Shown piece by piece: positions 7,352 to 9,997 of a DNA stretch of 9,997 nucleotides (position 1 is its first letter; every line of letters begins with the position of its first letter). The stretch covers positions 1 through 9,997 of the forward strand of contig MWJR01000094.1 in assembly GCA_002127415.1 (NCBI GenBank), given 5' to 3'. A program made the position numbers and the translations under genes. This stretch comes from Calditrichaeota bacterium AABM5.125.24. Its GTDB lineage: Bacteria; Electryoneota; AABM5-125-24; Hatepunaeales; Hatepunaeaceae. The notes under the pieces were generated by a model. The model made no database searches and had not been told where the DNA came from. It saw nothing but the letters and a program-made list of their open reading frames with translations.

Positions 7352-8327
7352 GGTTTTACCGCGCCTGATTTTCGCGATGTTCGCGGTTCTGAACGGGGCA
7401 TCATCGGCCTCTGCAGCCGGAAGAACCGCCTTCCCTATGCTGCTTATTCAGACCGAACCGCGAGGCCTGGCTCTGGGCGGGGCTCCGATCACTGAGTTGG
7501 GATGGACGGACGGAACCCTTCTCAATCCCGCTTCGGCAGCCGGAGGCGACCGGATGGTCAGCGCATCGTTCGCCCGGCACATGCTCGACCTGTGGAGCGG
7601 CAGAGTGGCTGCATCATTCCCGGTCAAGGGAGGCTTCACCGTCGGTGGATACATCTCGACCCTCAACTACGGTGAGTTCGATGTTTCCGTCCGGGGCACG
7701 GGCGCTACAGGTGAACAGTTCCGGGCGGCGGAGAATGTGCTGGCCGGCTACGTCGCCGGGCAGTGGGGTGCCTCGCTCGGTCTGGGTATGGCTGCCAAGC
7801 TGGTCTGGGGTGCCATCGACGACGACCGGGCTTCCGGCGCTGCAATAGATCTGGGGATTACCTTCGATCCGCACTGGGAACAGTTCAGGTTCGGGATGGC
7901 GGTGCGGAATATCGGGGTTCAGTTCAGCAGCTATGGTTCTGAAACCTACCCTCTGCCTACGCTGTTCACTGTCGGAGGGTCCAAGCCGCTGCTGCATCTG
8001 CCGTTGACAGTAAGTGTGGTCGGGGTCTTTTCCCGCAAGGGCGAGGGGGAATGGGAGGCCGATTTTCTTCCCGGAGAACCGGGCGTCTCCTTTGGAGTTG
8101 GGGGGGAGTTTGATATTCCTGCCGGCTGGAGTGGGGAGCCGATGCATCTTCGTATCGGCTACCGCAGCCAGGGTGAATCGCTCAGGGTGGGGCACAGGCT
8201 CGACATCCTGGCCGGCTTCTCATTCGGGGTTGGGATACCCTACCGCTCCTGGGAGTTCGACTACACTTATGCCCCGATGGGGGCACTCGGTGATCTCCAC
8301 CGCTTCGGCGTAGCGGGCATTCTGTAG
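7323..8327 (+). CDS. PorV/PorQ-family outer membrane protein
   Basis: This is a predicted outer-membrane beta-barrel of the PorV/PorQ family (UPF0164-like), whose best-known members belong to the T9SS attachment complex and carry cargo to the sortase PorU. It has 334 residues, typical for the family. The N-terminus is a signal peptide (basic LIRRVLPR, hydrophobic core, ASSASAAG end at about 33). It is followed by the family-like opening FPMLLIQTEPRGLALGGAPI and then LNPAS, corresponding to the usual 'G.R.LAMGGA...NPA' region. Many alternating, Gly- and aromatic-rich strands follow, ending in WEFDYTYAPMGALGDLHRFGVAGIL, a typical family C-terminus. The start overlaps the peptidase gene by 29 bp and has a weak AAGAGAG site; an in-frame ATG at 7377 would remove the basic part of the signal peptide. 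Family placement is good; whether it is a true PorV, a PorQ or a paralogue is undecided. Confidence 0.82.
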   Translation: MSTASLLIRRVLPRLIFAMFAVLNGASSASAAGRTAFPMLLIQTEPRGLALGGAPITELGWTDGTLLNPASAAGGDRMVSASFARHMLDLWSGRVAASFPVKGGFTVGGYISTLNYGEFDVSVRGTGATGEQFRAAENVLAGYVAGQWGASLGLGMAAKLVWGAIDDDRASGAAIDLGITFDPHWEQFRFGMAVRNIGVQFSSYGSETYPLPTLFTVGGSKPLLHLPLTVSVVGVFSRKGEGEWEADFLPGEPGVSFGVGGEFDIPAGWSGEPMHLRIGYRSQGESLRVGHRLDILAGFSFGVGIPYRSWEFDYTYAPMGALGDLHRFGVAGIL

Positions 8328-8406
8328 CTGTCTTCGGCTTGTCCGACCGGTTTAAGGAAGCTTGCGCTTTGACGGATAACTTGTGTAAATTAAGGTGATA
8401 AGTTTA

Positions 8407-8430
8407 CTGGCAGACGGTGGCGTCTGCCAG
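8407..8430. repeat. Perfect 10-bp hairpin, member of the 20-nt repeat family
   Basis: CTGGCAGACG (8407-8416) pairs perfectly with CGTCTGCCAG (8421-8430) around a GTGG loop. Its inner 20 bases (8409-8428) have the same length and stem layout as the 245-264 repeat, with one G-C pair changed to A-T on both arms and a different loop. No T-run follows, so it is not a clear terminator, although it lies 80 bp past the PorV-like gene. Confidence 0.7.
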
Positions 8431-8473
8431 CGAATTGAAACATTATCTATAGTTCAAAGATCGAAGCCTGAGT

Positions 8474-8506
8474 CCTGCTAACAGGGGTTCCGGCTGGACA
8501 CCAGCC
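8474..8506. repeat. Two small hairpins just upstream of the zinc-ribbon membrane gene
   Basis: CCTG-CTAA-CAGG (8474-8485) and GGCTGG-ACA-CCAGCC (8492-8506) are perfect short stem-loops ending 18 nt before ATG 8525. They may be a degraded palindromic repeat or a leader structure. The rest of 8328-8524 shows only a weak AAGC-TTGC-GCTT stem (8358-8369) and no convincing promoter. Confidence 0.45.
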
Positions 8507-8524
8507 AACTATGTGGATGCCACT

Positions 8525-9283
8525 ATGAAATGTCCCCACTGCAAGACCTACGTAACCAAGATCCAAGTCAACTGGAAGTGCCCGTATTGCGGGAAGAAGC
8601 TTCCCGAGCCGGGCAAGTGGTTCATGTTCTACGAGAGCCTGACCGAATACCTGCAGTATAAAGGCGCCATCTTCTGGGGGATATGGCTCGGGCTCCTCCT
8701 GCTGTTGGTGGGGGTTCTGGAGGCTGTTTTTGGCCACGCCTTTCTGATCAGCTACATCGGTAACAGCATGATCATGTCGATAATCGGGATTGCCTTCGGC
8801 GGGATGCTCATCGATATGTATATGAAGGTGAACCTCCCCTTGCGACTGCAGTATGGAACCGATTTTATCATCAGGGAGCGGGCCATAATCAGGAACATCC
8901 GAAAGGGGACCAACCTGGCGGCTCTGGCTGGAATAGTGTGTTGCCTGATCTGGCTGAAACCTCGCACCTTCCTGGAATATTTCCCCGCTTACCTGGTTGT
9001 CATCGGCTGGTTTCTGGCTATGTCGTGGGCAATCACCGGGCTGTTCCTTGACGCCCGGATGGCAGACGACGTCCGCTTCCGCCACTATATGGACCGATTG
9101 GGGATTACCAGCCTGAAACGATACCGTCGCACCGGAACCATAGTTATCGGTTCCCTGGTGGTGATAGCTGTCGGCTATAACTTCCTCATCAGGATACCCG
9201 AACTCTGGATCAAGTTCAGCAATCTCGGTGTGGTGGGTGTGGTGGTCAATTTCATCAAGATGTATCTGGCCTGGCTCTTCTGA
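8525..9283 (+). CDS. Zinc-ribbon membrane protein of unknown function
   Basis: The gene is not recognised beyond its architecture. From ATG 8525 it is 252 residues. The first 26 carry a zinc ribbon: Cys3-P-H-Cys6 and Cys19-P-Y-Cys22-G-K-K-L. About six hydrophobic segments follow (roughly 47-67, 75-97, 129-145, 153-176, 204-223, 233-251). A charged, probably cytoplasmic loop (177-203) includes DARMADDVRFRHYMDRLGITSLKRYRR; such 2TM-type loops occur in several small membrane-domain families, but none can be named safely. An in-frame GTG at 8513 is the alternative start; 8525 is preferred because MKCPHC is the normal opening of such ribbons. No good ribosome site is visible, and a five-codon frame from ATG 8511 ends at a TGA overlapping ATG 8525. 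A longer minus-strand frame (8447-9496) covers it but has no domain-like sequence. Confidence 0.8.
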   Translation: MKCPHCKTYVTKIQVNWKCPYCGKKLPEPGKWFMFYESLTEYLQYKGAIFWGIWLGLLLLLVGVLEAVFGHAFLISYIGNSMIMSIIGIAFGGMLIDMYMKVNLPLRLQYGTDFIIRERAIIRNIRKGTNLAALAGIVCCLIWLKPRTFLEYFPAYLVVIGWFLAMSWAITGLFLDARMADDVRFRHYMDRLGITSLKRYRRTGTIVIGSLVVIAVGYNFLIRIPELWIKFSNLGVVGVVVNFIKMYLAWLF

Positions 9284-9480
9284 AGAGGGCTTTAGGCTCT
9301 GGTCTTTGCAGTCTGTCCGAGAATGCAGGATTTGGCAAGGCGGACTCCCTCGTCCGCCATTCAAGTTATTGTTTGGATGGGCGCACGAGAGCCTGCCCCA
9401 GCGAAAGCTGGGGGCGTGCGCCTTGCCGCAGAGCAACCCAAAGTAATTCTCGGACGGCCTGTTTAGTCCCTGAGCTTCAG
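9280..9480 (+). other. 201-bp multi-stem element, candidate structured RNA or palindromic (MITE-like) element
   Basis: Nested complementary arms are present. The outermost are CTGAAG and AGGG (9280-9289) with CCCT and CTTCAG (9468-9480). Next are 16-nt arms CAGTCTGTCCGAGAAT (9309-9324) and ATTCTCGGACGGCCTG (9446-9461), with one mismatch and one wobble. Then GGCAA (9334-9338) pairs with TTGCC (9423-9427). That stem directly abuts two hairpins. One is GGCGGAC/GTCCGCC (9339-9358). The other is GGCGCACG/CGTGCGCC (9380-9387, 9415-9422), with an inner CCCCAGC/GCTGGGG stem capped by a GAAA tetraloop (9396-9413). The whole makes a three-way junction. It begins at the stop of the zinc-ribbon gene and ends 54 nt before the next start. 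Type (RNA or repeat) is undecided; pairing was checked by eye only. Confidence 0.55.
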
Positions 9481-9534
9481 AAATCACGAATCGCAAAACA
9501 TGAAATAAAATTGGGAAGAACGGCGGGTGATTGC

Positions 9535-9997
9535 ATGGGCTGGCTGGTTCTCCGGGTGGCGGGAGCGATCTTACTGTCCGTGTTGGGGCATAGATGTCCG
9601 GCGGCCGTCAAGATTGCGGTGTTCCTTCCTGAGACGGGTCGATTTGCCGACACGGCCGTCACTATGCGCGCAGCATTCGAACTGGCGGTGGAACAGATCG
9701 AAGGGGAGGAGGGAAGCGAGCTCAGCCTTCTGTTGGTTGATAACTACGGCCTGTCCGACAGTGCTCGAGCCGCTGCCCGGCGGCTGGCGAAACGTCCGGA
9801 TATAGTGGCCTGGATGGGTGGATATCCCAGCGACTGCTGCCGTGAGATCGCGGATGTGGCTCAGCAGCGCGCCATCCCCTACCTGATAGTTTCGGCGTCG
9901 TCCGATACCCTGACCACAGGCTCCGGGGAGAACGTCTTTCGTCTGGCACCGCCGACCACGGACTATAACGACGGTCTCCTCAGTTGGACCGAGAATG
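9535..9997 (+). CDS. Periplasmic (type I) amino-acid-binding-like protein, 3' end beyond window
   Basis: The partial gene has 154 codons with no stop before the window ends. From ATG 9535 it opens with a hydrophobic segment (VLRVAGAILLSVLG, about 5-18), a probable signal peptide; Cys21 follows but LGHRC is a poor lipobox. The mature part begins VKIAVFLPETGRFADTAVTMRAAFELAVEQI (25-55), the first strand and helix of a Leu/Ile/Val-binding-type periplasmic fold (Peripla_BP_6). It continues with LLLVDNYGLSDSARAAARRLA (65-85) and MGGYPSDCCREIADVAQQRAIPYLIVSASSDTLT (94-127), matching the family's G-x-x-S...A...PxIS-x-x-S/A pattern. It could be the binding protein of a branched-chain amino acid transporter or an LpoA-like penicillin-binding protein activator. 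The ribosome site is weak. It lies 54 bp after the structured element. Confidence 0.85.
   Translation, partial: MGWLVLRVAGAILLSVLGHRCPAAVKIAVFLPETGRFADTAVTMRAAFELAVEQIEGEEGSELSLLLVDNYGLSDSARAAARRLAKRPDIVAWMGGYPSDCCREIADVAQQRAIPYLIVSASSDTLTTGSGENVFRLAPPTTDYNDGLLSWTEN

Noticed and set aside
8369..8400. Possible promoter TTGACG with TGATAA upstream of the zinc-ribbon gene
   Set aside because: The spacer is about 20 nt and the -10 match is poor, so it cannot be separated from chance.
8407..8430. Intrinsic terminator after the PorV-like gene
   Set aside because: The stem is strong, but the following bases (CGAATTGAAAC) contain no U-tract, and the same hairpin family occurs upstream of genes.
9280..9480. 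tRNA or known riboswitch in the structured element
   Set aside because: No anticodon arm, T-loop GTTC or acceptor layout fits a tRNA, and no riboswitch consensus was recognised. It is kept only as an unclassified element.
8447..9496. 349-codon minus-strand open frame, longer than the + strand gene it overlaps
   Set aside because: It is rich in His, Gln, Asp and Pro with no domain-like segments, as expected opposite a hydrophobic membrane protein. The + strand has a clear zinc ribbon and membrane helices. The frame also runs through the palindromic element.

Overview
The window reads as chromosomal DNA of a GC-rich, uncultured-type bacterium of the FCB superphylum (Bacteroidetes relatives such as Zixibacteria, KSB1 or Marinimicrobia-like lineages; the exact phylum cannot be fixed from sequence alone). 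The evidence is a type IX secretion (T9SS) C-terminal sorting domain on one protein, a PorV/PorQ-type outer-membrane barrel protein two genes later, a menaquinone-type methyltransferase, and intergenic spaces filled with short palindromic repeats. All eight recognisable genes lie on the + strand.

Layout. 1-352 has no gene: a perfect 10-bp palindrome (81-110), then four hairpins at 34-41 bp spacing. 353-1363 is an OppD/DppD-type peptide ABC transporter ATPase without its usual partners. A nested palindromic spacer follows (about 1370-1474). Next come a MenG/UbiE methyltransferase (start corrected to 1474) and, overlapping it by 8 bp, the primosomal helicase PriA (2135-4588). A 15-codon signal-peptide-like mini-ORF (4598-4645) separates PriA from three closely packed envelope genes: a secreted beta-propeller-like T9SS cargo protein (4671-6362), a membrane-anchored HExxH metallopeptidase (6389-7351) and a PorV/PorQ-family protein (7323-8327, overlapping by 29 bp). 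After a hairpin-bearing gap comes a zinc-ribbon protein with about six membrane segments (8525-9283). A 201-bp region that can fold into a three-way junction (9280-9480) precedes the start of a periplasmic amino-acid-binding-type protein (9535 to the window end, cut off).

How the genes relate. MenG and PriA are housekeeping genes and probably co-transcribed. The 4671-8327 group forms an envelope/secretion module: a cargo protein for T9SS export, an extracytoplasmic peptidase, and a protein of the family that hands T9SS cargo to the surface attachment machinery. The two transport-type genes at the ends (OppD-like ATPase, type I binding protein) are not obviously linked to each other.

The most unusual signals are in the non-coding DNA. 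There is a family of five 20-nt hairpins of identical length with compensated stem changes, a second pair of covarying hairpins just upstream of the first gene, and the 201-bp multi-stem element with a GAAA tetraloop that contains one of the five hairpins. No CRISPR array, rRNA, tRNA, integrase or transposase was seen.
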